Positions 18,814-28,240 are shown, counted from the stretch's first letter. The stretch: 64,000 bases of DNA from JAGVSR01 sp963742405 (GCA_963742405.1 CAVUMB010000001.1:6292-70291), one strand, 5' to 3'. Made by a program: numbers and translations. Notes: a model not told the origin generated them from the letters alone.

Positions 18814-19052
18814 CACAACGATGCTTGTCCGGCATACCCAATCCGATCGCAAGGCAAAGTTACACGCTAAACAACGGCGAAGACCGCCAACGCATCGGCA
18901 TCTCTCGGTCAATGAGTTGTGGTTGCACTTGTCGGCCGTTGCGCGGAAGTGGGTTTGAAGGCTATAAGCCCGCCATCTCAAGCAACCGCGTGAGACACTG
19001 CCCGGCACCCTTGGAGGCCGGTTCGCAGCTTTTTCTATTTGGAGAACTCGTC

Positions 19053-19796
19053 ATGGCTTCAGAGATCGTTGCTCTCAAAGCCACGGCGCGCCCGCGTGCA
19101 GGCAAGGGGGCCGCACGCCAAGCTCGCCGTGAAGGAAACGTACCCGCCGTAATCTACGGCGACAACCAAACTCCCGAAACCATCGTCCTCGAATACAACG
19201 AACTCTGGAAGCAGATCCTCAAGGGTCACTTCACGGCGTCGGTGTTCGACATCGACATCGCCGAAAAGGGCAAGATCCGCGTCATTCCCCGTGACGTGCA
19301 AGTCGATCCCGTGAAGGATACCCCGCTCCACGTCGATTTCCTGCGCGTCGGCAAAGATGGCATCATTCGCGTTGCCGTCCCGGTGAAGTTCATCAACGAG
19401 ACGCTTTCGCCCGGTTTGAAGCGCGGCGGCATTCTCAACATTGTTCGTCACGAAGTCGAGGTGTATTGCCCGTTCGACCGCATTCCCGCGTCCTTTGAAA
19501 TCAACCTCGAAGGTCTCGAAATCGGCAAGTCGATCCACATCTCCTTCGTCGAACTGCCCGAAGGTGTGCGTCCGGTGATTGGCGACCGCGACTTCACGAT
19601 CGCCACCATCGCCGGCGTGCGCAAGGAAGAAGAGGCCGCGACCGACGCGACCGCTTCTGCCGCTCCGGCTGGTGCCGCGAAGGGCGCTCCGGCTGCCGCT
19701 GCCGCCAAGGGTGCAGCTCCTGCTGCCGGCGGCAAGGCCGCTCCGGCCGCTGGCGGCAAAGCTGCCCCGGCAGCTGCCGCACCGAAGAAGAAGTAA
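19053..19796 (+). CDS. rplY: 50S ribosomal protein L25/general stress protein Ctc
   Basis: The product is 247 residues. The first about 95 residues are the L25 5S-rRNA-binding domain (starting LKATARPRAGKGAARQ), followed by the Ctc beta-domain (to about residue 185) and an Ala/Pro/Lys/Gly-rich tail ending in KKK. The long form with a low-complexity tail is normal in alphaproteobacteria. ATG at 19053 follows GGAG. It precedes pth by 69 bases, the standard gene pair, with a hairpin in between. Confidence 0.95.
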   Translation: MASEIVALKATARPRAGKGAARQARREGNVPAVIYGDNQTPETIVLEYNELWKQILKGHFTASVFDIDIAEKGKIRVIPRDVQVDPVKDTPLHVDFLRVGKDGIIRVAVPVKFINETLSPGLKRGGILNIVRHEVEVYCPFDRIPASFEINLEGLEIGKSIHISFVELPEGVRPVIGDRDFTIATIAGVRKEEEAATDATASAAPAGAAKGAPAAAAAKGAAPAAGGKAAPAAGGKAAPAAAAPKKK

Positions 19797-19805
19797 CACG
19801 ACAAG

Positions 19806-19835
19806 ACCGGCGCGCTGCCGTCCGCGCGCGCCGGT
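19806..19835 (+). terminator. Hairpin between rplY and pth
   Basis: A perfect 10-bp GC-rich stem (ACCGGCGCGC / GCGCGCCGGT, 10-base loop) lies nine bases past the rplY stop. No U run follows, so it may attenuate or stabilise rather than fully terminate before pth. Confidence 0.4.
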
Positions 19836-19865
19836 CACCCCTTCTGCCCGGGAGCCTTTGCCGCC

Positions 19866-20600
19866 ATGAAGCTCTTTGTCGGTCTGGGCAATTACGGCGA
19901 GAAGTACGCCCGGCACCGGCACAACATTGGCTTCATGGCCGTCGAACGCCTCGCCGAATTGCATGGCTTCGGCCCCTGGAAGAAAAAATTCAAAGGGCTT
20001 GCTGCTGACGGCGAAATCGGCGGCGAGAAGGTCCTCCTTCTCAAGCCCGAAACATTCATGAACGAGAGTGGGCAAAGCGTCGGCGATGCCGCTCGCTTCC
20101 TCAAGATCTCCGAAGGCGATGTCATCGTTTTCCACGACGAACTCGATCTGCTGCCTGGCCGCATAAAGGTCAAAACTGGCGGCGGCAACGCCGGCCATAA
20201 CGGGCTGCGGTCGATCTCGGCACATTTGGGCAACGAGACGGTGCGCGTTCGTCTCGGCATCGGACATCCCGGATCGAAGGACGCAGTGGCGCATTATGTG
20301 CTGAGCGATTTCACCAAGGCCGATCGGGTTTGGCTGCCAGACCTCCTCGACGCCGTCGCCAAGGCCGCCACGCATCTGGCCCGTGGCGATGCGCAGCGAT
20401 TCCAAACCGAGGTCGCGCGGCTTTTGCAACAGAACGGCGTCAGCGGCCAAAGCGATGATAGTGCAGCCAACGAAACGCGCGAGCGTTCGCCGCGTCCCAT
20501 TACATCTGGCGGCCCGCCCGGTGAACGGCAATCGAAGCGCGCTGGTGCTCTGGCCGAAAACCTCGCCAAATGGCTCTCAGGCCGCAAGTCCAGGGACTGA
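19866..20600 (+). CDS. pth: Peptidyl-tRNA hydrolase
   Basis: The product is 244 residues. It hydrolyses the ester bond of peptidyl-tRNA released from stalled ribosomes. Family motifs are the N-terminal VGLGNYGEKYARHRHNIGF, in which the His after RH is catalytic, then KPETFMNESG, FHDELDL and GGGNAGHNGLRS. The last about 50 residues are a variable, charged extension beyond the usual length of about 195, common in alphaproteobacteria. GGGAG lies upstream. It sits between rplY and ychF, as in many Rhizobiales. Confidence 0.95.
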   Translation: MKLFVGLGNYGEKYARHRHNIGFMAVERLAELHGFGPWKKKFKGLAADGEIGGEKVLLLKPETFMNESGQSVGDAARFLKISEGDVIVFHDELDLLPGRIKVKTGGGNAGHNGLRSISAHLGNETVRVRLGIGHPGSKDAVAHYVLSDFTKADRVWLPDLLDAVAKAATHLARGDAQRFQTEVARLLQQNGVSGQSDDSAANETRERSPRPITSGGPPGERQSKRAGALAENLAKWLSGRKSRD

Positions 20601-20689
20601 ACAAAGCCACCCGCGTCGCCATCCCCGGTTGATCCTCAGCGCGTAGCGTTGTAGCCCAGCGCAAACAAGAACCAGGGACAACTCGGATC

Positions 20690-21784
20690 ATGGGTTTCAA
20701 GCTCGGCATCGTCGGCCTGCCGAACGTCGGCAAATCGACGCTCTTCAATGCCCTGACGCAAACGGCGGCGGCGGAAGCGGCGAATTATCCGTTCTGCACG
20801 ATCGAACCCAACGTCGGCGAAGTCGGCGTTCCCGATATTCGCCTCGACACGCTTGCCAGGATTGCAGGATCGGCACAGATCATTCCCACCCGCCTGACAT
20901 TCGTCGACATCGCCGGTCTCGTGCGCGGCGCGTCGAAAGGCGAAGGCCTCGGCAACAAGTTCCTGTCGCACATCCGTGAAGTCGATGCGGTCGCCTACGT
21001 GCTGCGCTGCTTCGAAGATGATGACATCACCCACGTCGAAAACCGGGTCGATCCATTGGCCGACGCCGAAGTTGTCGAAACCGAACTGATGCTCGCCGAC
21101 TTGGACAGCCTCGAAAAGCGCATTGGCCCGATCGAGAAGAAGGCCAAGGCTGGCGACAAGGAGTCAAAAGCACTGTTCGTACTGATGGAGAAAATTCTGC
21201 TGCCGCTGCGCGACGGGAAACCGGCACGAACGGCCGATATCACTCTGAAGAACAGCCAGCTTTTCGCGCCTTGCAACTGCTGACCGCCAAGCCCATCGTC
21301 TACGTCTGCAATGTGGACGAGGGCTCGGCTGCCGCCGGCAACGCGTTTTCCGCGCAAGTGGAACAGCGCGCCAAGGCCGAAGGCGCGGTCGCGTCATCAT
21401 CTCGGCCAAGATCGAAGCGGAGTTCGCCGGATTGCCGGAAGCGGATCGGCGGAATTTCTGTCCTCCATGGGTCTCGAAGAACCGGGATTGAACCGGCTCA
21501 TCCGCGCCGGTTATGCGCTGCTCGATCTCGTGACCTACTTCACTGTCGGTCCCAAGGAAGCCCGAGCTTGGACCATCACGCGCGGCACCAAGGCGCCGCA
21601 GGCCGCGGGCGTCATCCACACCGATTTCGAGAAAGGCTTCATCCGCTCCGAAACGATCGGCTACGACGACTACGTGGCCGGCAGCGGTGAAGCAGGAGCC
21701 AAGGAAGCCGGCAAGATGCGCCTCGAAGGCAAGGAGTATGTCGTCAAGGACGGCGACGTGCTCCACTTCCGCTTCGCAAACTAG
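20690..21784 (+). CDS. ychF: Redox-regulated ATPase YchF (three apparent frameshifts)
   Basis: The intact product would be about 364 residues, an Obg-family ATPase that associates with ribosomes. The N-terminal G domain shows GLPNVGKSTLFNALT (P-loop), NYPF and FVDIAGLVRGASKGEGLGN. A coiled-coil region follows, and a C-terminal TGS domain ends GDVLHFRFAN. The frame breaks near 21266 (just before ALQLLTAKP), near 21390 (before VIISAKIEAEF) and near 21449 (before EFLSSMGLEEPG). Each segment continues the family in the right order, so these look like single-base sequence errors. It lies 90 bases after pth. Confidence 0.9.
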
Positions 21785-21798
21785 GAGAGGAGACCATC

Positions 21799-22074
21799 AT
21801 GTCCGATGCACCGCCCGACCGCCTCTCCGTCGATCCGTCAAGCCCGCACTACAATGAAACCGTTCTCGCCCGCGACGTCGGTATTCGCTTCAACGGCATC
21901 GAAAAAACCAATGTCGAAGAGTATTGTGTCAGCGAAGGCTGGGTGAAGGTCGCCGCTGGCAAGGCCAAGGATCGCGCCGGCAAAGCGATCACGATCAAGC
22001 TGAAAGGGACAGTGGAGCCCTATTTCAAGGACCCGTCACCGGCTCGCGTGACAGGCTCTCACCCTGGACCGTGA
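21799..22074 (+). CDS. DUF3297 family protein
   Basis: The product is 91 residues. It contains the family signatures PPDRLSVDPSSPHYNETVL, GIRFNGIEKTNVEEYCVSEG and WVKVAAGKAKDRAGK. The function is unknown, but the family is widespread in alphaproteobacteria. A strong ribosome site (AGGAGAGGAG) precedes the ATG, and the gene follows ychF by 14 bases. The last ten or so residues (ARVTGSHPGP) are unlike the family, so the C-terminus may be altered by an indel. Confidence 0.83.
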   Translation: MSDAPPDRLSVDPSSPHYNETVLARDVGIRFNGIEKTNVEEYCVSEGWVKVAAGKAKDRAGKAITIKLKGTVEPYFKDPSPARVTGSHPGP

Positions 22075-22135
22075 CGTGGCGCTCCAACGATACTAAGATA
22101 GGCTCGAAGATCATCAACGGGCGAAAAGAGACCCC

Positions 22136-22641
22136 ATGATGCAACGGCCACCAGCCTGGATCGTCGTCAGCACGCATCCGCATAAGGAAGCGACGGCGAT
22201 CGGCAATCTCGCCAATCAGGGGTTTGGCTCGTATTGCCCACTCGTGCAGAAAGCGTGTCCGCCATGCCCGCAAGACGACGAACGTTCTGCGGCCCCTTTT
22301 CCCAAGCTACCTCTTCGTCGAACTGCCATCGGACGACACGCCGTGGCGGCCGGTGCTTTCCACATTCGGTGTCCGCTCGGTCATCCGCAGCGGCGATGAC
22401 CCGAGCCGGCTGAGCGGGGAATTTATTGCCGCCTTGCGCGCCCGCGAAGAAGACGGCGTGATCATCGCCCCGCCGCACCCCTATGTCGTCGGACAACAGA
22501 TCCGAATCGCCGGGGTCCGTTTGACGGCACCGTCGCCACGATCATCGGGCTCGGCGAAAAAGATCGACTGACCGTCCTGATGGAATTTTGAATCGACCGG
22601 TCCGCGTGGCGGTCGATGTGCGCCAGGTGACATCGGCTTGA
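22136..22641 (+). CDS. NusG-type transcription elongation factor paralogue (RfaH-like, frameshifted)
   Basis: Joined across frames the product is about 168 residues. The N-terminal NGN domain starts AWIVVSTHPHKEATAIGNL and continues FPSYLFVELP and WRPVLSTFGVRSVIR. The C-terminal KOW-like part reads FDGTVATIIGLGEKDRL and ends PVRVAVDVRQVTSA. Frame breaks lie near 22250, 22518 and 22590. Such specialised NusG paralogues bind RNA polymerase and let it transcribe long surface-polysaccharide or secretion operons. The polysaccharide genes from 24.9 kb onward are possible targets, though this is inferred. Alternatively it is a decayed copy. Confidence 0.72.
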
Positions 22642-22647
22642 AGGCCA

Positions 22648-23302
22648 TCACCGCGCCGGCCGCCTGGTCGTCCCGGCCGGCTGTAGATGGCTCTGCATGT
22701 ACGATTTCAATTCGCGGATCGCCGGGATCGGTTTGAAATCCGGAAGCACCATGGCGCGAACGAACACGCCATCGAGGTAGGTCGAGATGAACGTCGCCGT
22801 CTGTGTCGGCATCGACCCGCCCGAACTTTCCGGAAGCCACACCCGCCTCGATCGCGGACTGCAGCAGCAGCCGTTCCTCGTCGTAGAACGTGCGAATGGC
22901 GCGATCGATGCTGACTTTGCGTTCAGCCGTTGAGACGTAGTCGATCGACAGCTTGATCAGCTTGGCAATCAGAATCATAAGCGCGGATATGGTTGTCGAT
23001 CCACGCGAAAATGAGATCGGCCGGCTCATCGAGGCCGTTCTCGTCATGCGGAAAGATTGAAACGCCCGCTCGATGGCCAACGCAAGCGCCCGTCGGTACA
23101 GCTCTTCCTTATTGGTGAAGTAGTAGAAGATGAGCGCTTGATTGAAGCCGGTCACCTTCGCGATATCGATCGTGCGAACGGATGAAAAGTTCTTGGCTGC
23201 GAAGAGATCGAGCGCCGCCGACAGAATGGCGCTTTCGGCTTCCACCGTGATTGCTGCCGGCTTTGGGCCGTCCCACGCTGTGCGCTCGCTTCGCCATTCC
23301 AT
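22648..23302 (-). CDS. TetR/AcrR-family transcriptional regulator (frameshifted)
   Basis: The product would be about 217 residues. The N-terminal TetR helix-turn-helix reads ILSAALDLFAAKNFSSVRTIDIAKVTG followed by ALIFYYFTNKEELYRRAL, which is the recognition helix and its flank. The C-terminal half is a ligand/dimer domain. The frame shifts near 23050, near 22970 and near 22800; between the first two, the other frame gives a plausible ENGLDEPADLIFAWIDNHI segment. ATG at 23302 follows AAGGTG. It is divergent from the GlnT/GmaS gene, and a palindrome lies between them, so it probably regulates itself and that ligase. Confidence 0.78.
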
Positions 23303-23346
23303 GCCCACCTTTCAGGCGACCAATTCCAAAATTTTGTACGAAACTT

Positions 23347-23401
23347 GTGCAAATACGATGTATTTTGCACTTTCAGTCTCAAATTAATTGCGCAATTAAT
23401 T
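23347..23401. promoter_or_regulatory. Operator candidates between the TetR gene and the ligase gene
   Basis: AATTAATTGC (23382-23391) is followed directly by its complement (to 23401), a perfect 20-bp palindrome. Just upstream, GTGCAAATAC (23347-23356) and GTATTTTGCAC (23360-23370) form an imperfect inverted repeat. Both are AT-rich islands between divergent genes, as expected for TetR operators or nitrogen-control sites. Confidence 0.6.
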
Positions 23402-23464
23402 ACTCTCGCAACGCCACTCTTGCAAGTCCGATCTCGTTGCCAGCACCACGACCGAGGAAAAATC

Positions 23465-24832
23465 ATGAGCTCCGCCGCTGACCCATCCATCAACGAACTC
23501 GCCGGACGCCTGCGTTCCGACGGCGTCAAATACATGTTCGCAAGCTACGTCGATCTTCATGGCGTATCGAAGGGCAAAGTGGTTCCCATCGATCACCTCG
23601 GCCGCATGATGAAGGGATCGGAACTGTGCACTGGCGCAGCACTCGACGGCGTACCGCAGGACGTGTCCGACGAGGAAGTGGCCTCGCACCCCGACGCGAA
23701 TTCCGCGATCGTACTGCCCTGGCGCAAGGACACGGCCTGGTTCGCGTCCGACCTGTGGTTGAAGGGCGCGCCGTTCGATGCCTGCAGCCGCAACATCCTC
23801 AAGCGCGTCCTGGCCCAAGCGGCCGACATGGGCTTCACCTTCAACCTCGGCATGGAAGCTGAGTTCTTCGTCCTGAAAGACGATCCTGCAAATCCCCTGG
23901 GCTTTGCGCCTGTTTCCGACCGCAAGAACCTCGAAAAGCCCGCCTACGACGTGTCCCGCATGCTCGACAACATGGATTGGATGAACGAACTCGTCTCCGC
24001 CATGAACGGGCTTGGCTGGGATGTCTATTCGTTCGACCATGAGGATGGCATCGGTCAGTTCGAAGTCGACTTCAAATTCTTCGATGCGCTTTCCATGTCC
24101 GACCGCTATGTCTTCTTCCGAATGATGGCGCACGAAATCGCACGCAAGCATGGTGCGTTCGCAACCTTCATGCCCAAGCCCTACGTCGATCGGGCAGGTT
24201 CGGGCGCCCACTTCAACATGTCGCTGGCCGACATCAAGACAGGCAAGAACCTCTTCGCCTCCGACGACGACCCGCGCGGCTGCGGCTTGTCAAAACTCGG
24301 CTATCAATTCATCTCCGGCGTCTTGGCCCATTTGCCCGCGATCTGCGCCGTCGTCGCCCCGACGGTAAACAGCTACAAGCGGCTCGTTCTCAAGGGATCG
24401 ATGTCGGGGTTCACCTGGGCACCGATCTGGGGCTGCTACGGCAACAACAACCGCACCAACACGGTTCGCATTCCACTCGGTGGCGGCCGCGTTGAATTGC
24501 GCGCCGCCGACAGCTCATGCAATCCCTATCTCGGCGCGGCCCTCGTCCTCGCAGCGGGCCTCGAAGGCATTACCAACGGCAGCGATCCGGGCGATCCACA
24601 CACCGAAAACATGTACCTGAAATCGCCCGAAGAACTTGCCAGCCTCGGCATCAAGCGCCTGCCGCAGACATTGGGCGATGCCGTCGAAGCATTCGCCGCC
24701 GATCCGTTGGCCAAGAAAGTATTCGGCGACGGCATGTACGGTGCCTGGCTCGACTATAAGCGCGACGAGTGGATCAGTTACCTGAATCACGTTTCCGATT
24801 GGGAACGGAGCCGGTACCTCAAGTTCTTTTAA
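23465..24832 (+). CDS. Type III glutamine synthetase family ligase (GlnT or gamma-glutamylmethylamide synthetase GmaS)
   Basis: The product is 455 residues of the ATP-grasp-like glutamine synthetase fold. Visible motifs are GMEAEFFVL (metal-binding Glu), DHEDGIGQFEVDF, a KPYVDRAGSGAHFNMSL His loop, PTVNSYKRLV and NNRTNTVRIP. It belongs to the GlnT/GmaS group rather than to GlnA. GlnT joins ammonia to glutamate, while GmaS joins methylamine to glutamate as the first step of the N-methylglutamate pathway used by methylotrophs. The motifs visible here do not decide between them. No mgd or mgs genes are in the window, which leaves GlnT open. GAGGAAA precedes ATG at 23465. A divergent TetR gene and a palindromic operator suggest local control. 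Confidence 0.85.
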   Translation: MSSAADPSINELAGRLRSDGVKYMFASYVDLHGVSKGKVVPIDHLGRMMKGSELCTGAALDGVPQDVSDEEVASHPDANSAIVLPWRKDTAWFASDLWLKGAPFDACSRNILKRVLAQAADMGFTFNLGMEAEFFVLKDDPANPLGFAPVSDRKNLEKPAYDVSRMLDNMDWMNELVSAMNGLGWDVYSFDHEDGIGQFEVDFKFFDALSMSDRYVFFRMMAHEIARKHGAFATFMPKPYVDRAGSGAHFNMSLADIKTGKNLFASDDDPRGCGLSKLGYQFISGVLAHLPAICAVVAPTVNSYKRLVLKGSMSGFTWAPIWGCYGNNNRTNTVRIPLGGGRVELRAADSSCNPYLGAALVLAAGLEGITNGSDPGDPHTENMYLKSPEELASLGIKRLPQTLGDAVEAFAADPLAKKVFGDGMYGAWLDYKRDEWISYLNHVSDWERSRYLKFF

Positions 24833-24839
24833 AACGACG

Positions 24840-24867
24840 GCAGCCGCGGACATTTATCTGCGGCTGC
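24840..24867. terminator. Bidirectional terminator
   Basis: An 8-bp stem GCAGCCGC / GCGGCTGC with a 12-base loop lies between the ligase gene (plus) and ugd (minus), which are convergent. T-rich bases flank it on the minus-strand side. Confidence 0.6.
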
Positions 24868-24873
24868 TCCGTG

Positions 24874-26190
24874 TCACGCGACCACCGGTCTGCGACCAAT
24901 ACTGTAGTAGGTGAATCCCCGCCGGTGCATATCTTCCGGACGATAGATATTGCGCAGATCGACGACGATGGGCGCTTTCAAGAGGGACTTGATGCGGTCA
25001 AGATCGAGTGCGCGAAACTGTTCCCACTCCGTCACAAAACAAAGCGCGTCCGCTCCCTCGATGCATGAATAGGCGTCTGGCATGTATTCGACGTTGGTGA
25101 GTTCGCCCTTCGCCTGCTCGACACCCTTCGGATCATACGCCTTGATCCGCGCGCCATTGTCCTGGAGGTAGCGGATAATGGCGATCGACGGCGCATCGCG
25201 CATGTCGTCGGTATTGGGTTTGAACGTCAGGCCCAACACCGCGATCGTCTTGCCGCGAACGCTTCCGCCGCACGCCGTCATCACCTTGCGCGCCACGCCG
25301 CGCTTGCGCTGATCGTTGACGGCAATCACACTTTCCACAAGCCGCTGCGGCACCCCGAAATCCTGGGCGGTCTTGGCCAGCGCGTTGGTGTCTTTCGGAA
25401 AACAAGAGCCGCCATACCCCGGCCCGGCATGCAAGAATTTGGTGCCGATGCGATTGTCGAGACCGATCCCCCGCGCCACGTCCTGAACATTGACGCCGAC
25501 TTCTTCACACAGGTCCGCGATTTCGTTGATGAACGTGATCTTAGTGGCAAGAAACGCGTTCGAGGCATACTTGATGAGTTCGGCCGCCCGCCGCTCGGTA
25601 AACATCAGCGGTGCCTGGTTGATGAAGAGCGGCGAATAAAGATCCGACATGACCGCGCGGGCCTTGTCATCCGTTACACCGATGACGATCCGGTCCGGCT
25701 TCTTGAAATCCTGGATTGCAGCCCCTTCGCGCAGAAATTCCGGATTTGACGCCACCGAGACGTCGGCATCCGGCCGCGCCTCGCGGATGATACGCTCGAT
25801 CTCGTCGCCGGTACCGACCGGAACCGTCGATTTCGTGCACACCACCGTGAAGGCGTTCAGAGCAGGGGCAATATCGCGGGCAGCCTGAAAGACGTAAGCG
25901 AGATCGGCATGATTATCGCCGCGTCGGGAGGGAGTACCAACCGCAATGAAAACCACGTCTGCGGCGGCAACCGCTTCCTTCAATTCAGTTGTAAACGAAA
26001 GACGGCCGTCACGGACGTTGTTGGCAACAAGAGCATCAAGACCCGGCTCGTAAATCGGAATGATACCTTTGTGAAGGGCCGCGACCTTGTCCGCGTCTTT
26101 GTCGACGCACGTGACTGTGTGACCGAAGTCAGCAAAACAAGTTCCAGATACGAGACCCACATAACCGGACCCGATCATAACCACGCGCAT
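24874..26190 (-). CDS. ugd: UDP-glucose 6-dehydrogenase
   Basis: The product is 438 residues and makes UDP-glucuronate from UDP-glucose with two NAD. The N-terminal Rossmann fold is VVMIGSGYVGLVSGTCFADFG, the catalytic Cys is in GPGYGGSCFPKDTNAL, and the central helix has ERRAAELIKYASNAFLA. ATG at 26190 follows GGGGGAA. It is the first of several polysaccharide-precursor genes; its product is the substrate of the UDP-glucuronate epimerase at 30651. Confidence 0.95.
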   Translation of the reverse strand: MRVVMIGSGYVGLVSGTCFADFGHTVTCVDKDADKVAALHKGIIPIYEPGLDALVANNVRDGRLSFTTELKEAVAAADVVFIAVGTPSRRGDNHADLAYVFQAARDIAPALNAFTVVCTKSTVPVGTGDEIERIIREARPDADVSVASNPEFLREGAAIQDFKKPDRIVIGVTDDKARAVMSDLYSPLFINQAPLMFTERRAAELIKYASNAFLATKITFINEIADLCEEVGVNVQDVARGIGLDNRIGTKFLHAGPGYGGSCFPKDTNALAKTAQDFGVPQRLVESVIAVNDQRKRGVARKVMTACGGSVRGKTIAVLGLTFKPNTDDMRDAPSIAIIRYLQDNGARIKAYDPKGVEQAKGELTNVEYMPDAYSCIEGADALCFVTEWEQFRALDLDRIKSLLKAPIVVDLRNIYRPEDMHRRGFTYYSIGRRPVVA

Positions 26191-26258
26191 GAAAGTTCCC
26201 CCACCCTCGCTTGGCAATCAACGTGTCGGGTAATCGGATGCACCGGGCCCGTCAACCG

Positions 26259-27161
26259 CTAAGCGGTCGCGGGATGCCGACCGTCCCGTTGAAGGCGCTC
26301 AAGACACCGCGCCAGCCCATCTGGCCACGGTGGCAAGCGCAGACCGAAAACTCGATCCAAGCGCGAGCAGTCAAGCCGCGAATTGGCCGGGCGCCGCGCC
26401 GGCGTCGGATAGGCGCTCGTCGAAATGGGCTTCACGAGCGGTGCCTTTCGGCCGGCCGCTGCTTCCATTCGAAAGATTTCGCGCGCAAGGCCACACCACG
26501 TGACCTCCCCGCTGCCCGCCGCGTGGAAAACACCGAACACGTCGCTCCTGATTGAAGCCTCAGGCAGCCGGGTCGCCATCGCTAAGATCACATCCGCCAG
26601 ATCGGGGGCATAGGTCGGCCCACCGATCTGGTCGTCGACCACGGCGATCTCGTCCCGCGTCTCGGCCAGCCGCAACATGGTTTTGACGAAGTTGCTGCCG
26701 AACGGACTGAAAACCCAACTGGTCCGCAAGATCACATGCCGCGCCGTTCCGGCAGCGACCTCCTCCTCGCCCGCGAGCTTGGATTTTCCGTAGACGCCAA
26801 GAGGTTGAGTGCTATCGGTTTCGACATAGGCCCGTGAACTCGACCCGTCGAAAACATAATCGCTGGAGACATGGATCAGCGGAATTCCAGCAGCCTCGCA
26901 ACACTGAGCAATAAGACCCGCCCCGCGCGCGTTGACATCAAACGCCTCGTCAGGCTCACTTTCGGCCTTATCGACCGCCGTGTAGGCGGCAGCATTCACG
27001 ACAACGGCGGGCGTGTACCGTTCGATTGCACGGCGGATACTCTCGCACTCCTTGATATCCACCTCCGGCCGCCCGGCGGTGACCACTTCGACGGCCGACC
27101 CATTTTTCTCCGCCAGGCACCGGGCTAACTGGCCTGTAGAACCGATGACCAGCAGTTTCAT
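26259..27161 (-). CDS. rfbD: dTDP-4-dehydrorhamnose reductase
   Basis: The product is 300 residues of the SDR family that reduces dTDP-4-keto-rhamnose to dTDP-L-rhamnose. Motifs are LVIGSTGQLARCL (nucleotide binding), NAAAYTAVDKAE, VSSDYVFDG and YGKSKLAGE with the catalytic Tyr-x-x-x-Lys. The start overlaps the rfbB stop by four bases (ATGA). The rfbA and rfbC partners are not in this window. Confidence 0.93.
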   Translation of the reverse strand: MKLLVIGSTGQLARCLAEKNGSAVEVVTAGRPEVDIKECESIRRAIERYTPAVVVNAAAYTAVDKAESEPDEAFDVNARGAGLIAQCCEAAGIPLIHVSSDYVFDGSSSRAYVETDSTQPLGVYGKSKLAGEEEVAAGTARHVILRTSWVFSPFGSNFVKTMLRLAETRDEIAVVDDQIGGPTYAPDLADVILAMATRLPEASIRSDVFGVFHAAGSGEVTWCGLAREIFRMEAAAGRKAPLVKPISTSAYPTPARRPANSRLDCSRLDRVFGLRLPPWPDGLARCLERLQRDGRHPATA

Positions 27162-28240
27162 GTTGGAACGTGTTCCGCACCGACTTCAGCGTCATTCGCC
27201 AGGCCGAGCCGTTGGCCCGCATAGACTTTCTTGCGCAACGGTCCCCACCACGCTTCATTGTCGAGATACCAGCCCACGGTTTGTTCAATCCCGCTGTCGA
27301 AATTCTCCTGTGCCCGCCAACCCAGTTCGCTTTCGATCTTCGATGCGTCGATGGCGTACCGATGGTCGTGTCCGGGCCGATCGGTCACGTAGGTGATCAA
27401 GGACGCACGAGGAGTGCCGGTCGGCCTCAGGCGGTCGATTAGTTCGCAAACTCGGTGCACGACGTCGATGTTACTGCGCTCATTGCGTCCACCGACGTTG
27501 TACTTTTCACCAAGCCGCCCCCGCTCCAGTACGGTCAGTAACGCCCGCGCGTGATCCTCGACGTAAAGCCAGTCACGAATATTGGTGCCGTTGCCATAGA
27601 CAGGCAGCGGCTGCTCATGGAGCGCATTGAGGATCATGAGCGGAACAAGTTTTTCGGGAAACTGGTACGGTCCGTAATTGTTGGAACAGTTGGAGATCAG
27701 AGCCGGAAAGCCATAGGTGCGATGCCACGCCTGCACCAGATGATCGGAGGCGGCCTTACTGGCAGAATAGGGCGAACTGGGATCGTACGCCGTGTCTTCA
27801 CGAAACAGGCCTGCCTCGCCGAGCGAACCATAAACTTCATCCGTCGAGATGTGCAGAAAGCGAAATGCGGCCTGGGCGGGCTGCGGAAGGCCACTCCAAT
27901 AGCGGCGCGCCACCTCCAGCATGACGTACGTACCGACGACGTTCGTCGTCACGAATGCACCGGCGCCCGCAATGGAACGGTCGACATGGCTCTCGGCCGC
28001 AAGATGCATCACAGCGTCCGGCTGGAAACTCTCGAACGCCGCCGCCATCGCGGCTTGATCGCAGATGTCCGCCTTCAAAAACCGGTACCCAGGCTGACCG
28101 ACTATCGATGCCAAACTGTCGAGATTGGCGGCATACGTCAGCTTGTCGATGTTCAGAACCTCGAAGCCATTGTCGCCCACCAGATGTCGGCAAACCGCCG
28201 ATCCGATAAATCCCGCGCCTCCGGTCACAATGACCCGCAT
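27158..28240 (-). CDS. rfbB: dTDP-glucose 4,6-dehydratase
   Basis: The product is 360 residues, an extended SDR enzyme forming dTDP-4-keto-6-deoxyglucose. Motifs are VTGGAGFIGSAV, the TDEVYGSLG active-site strand, YSASKAASD (Tyr-x-x-x-Lys) and NCSNNYGPYQFPEKL. A strong ribosome site (GGGAGG) precedes ATG at 28240. It overlaps rfbD by four bases, so the two are coupled and make the rhamnose precursor for surface glycans. Confidence 0.95.
   Translation of the reverse strand: MRVIVTGGAGFIGSAVCRHLVGDNGFEVLNIDKLTYAANLDSLASIVGQPGYRFLKADICDQAAMAAAFESFQPDAVMHLAAESHVDRSIAGAGAFVTTNVVGTYVMLEVARRYWSGLPQPAQAAFRFLHISTDEVYGSLGEAGLFREDTAYDPSSPYSASKAASDHLVQAWHRTYGFPALISNCSNNYGPYQFPEKLVPLMILNALHEQPLPVYGNGTNIRDWLYVEDHARALLTVLERGRLGEKYNVGGRNERSNIDVVHRVCELIDRLRPTGTPRASLITYVTDRPGHDHRYAIDASKIESELGWRAQENFDSGIEQTVGWYLDNEAWWGPLRKKVYAGQRLGLANDAEVGAEHVPT

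Noticed and set aside
19059..20531. 490-codon minus-strand frame across rplY and pth
   Set aside because: Antisense to two essential conserved genes with no protein-like motifs.
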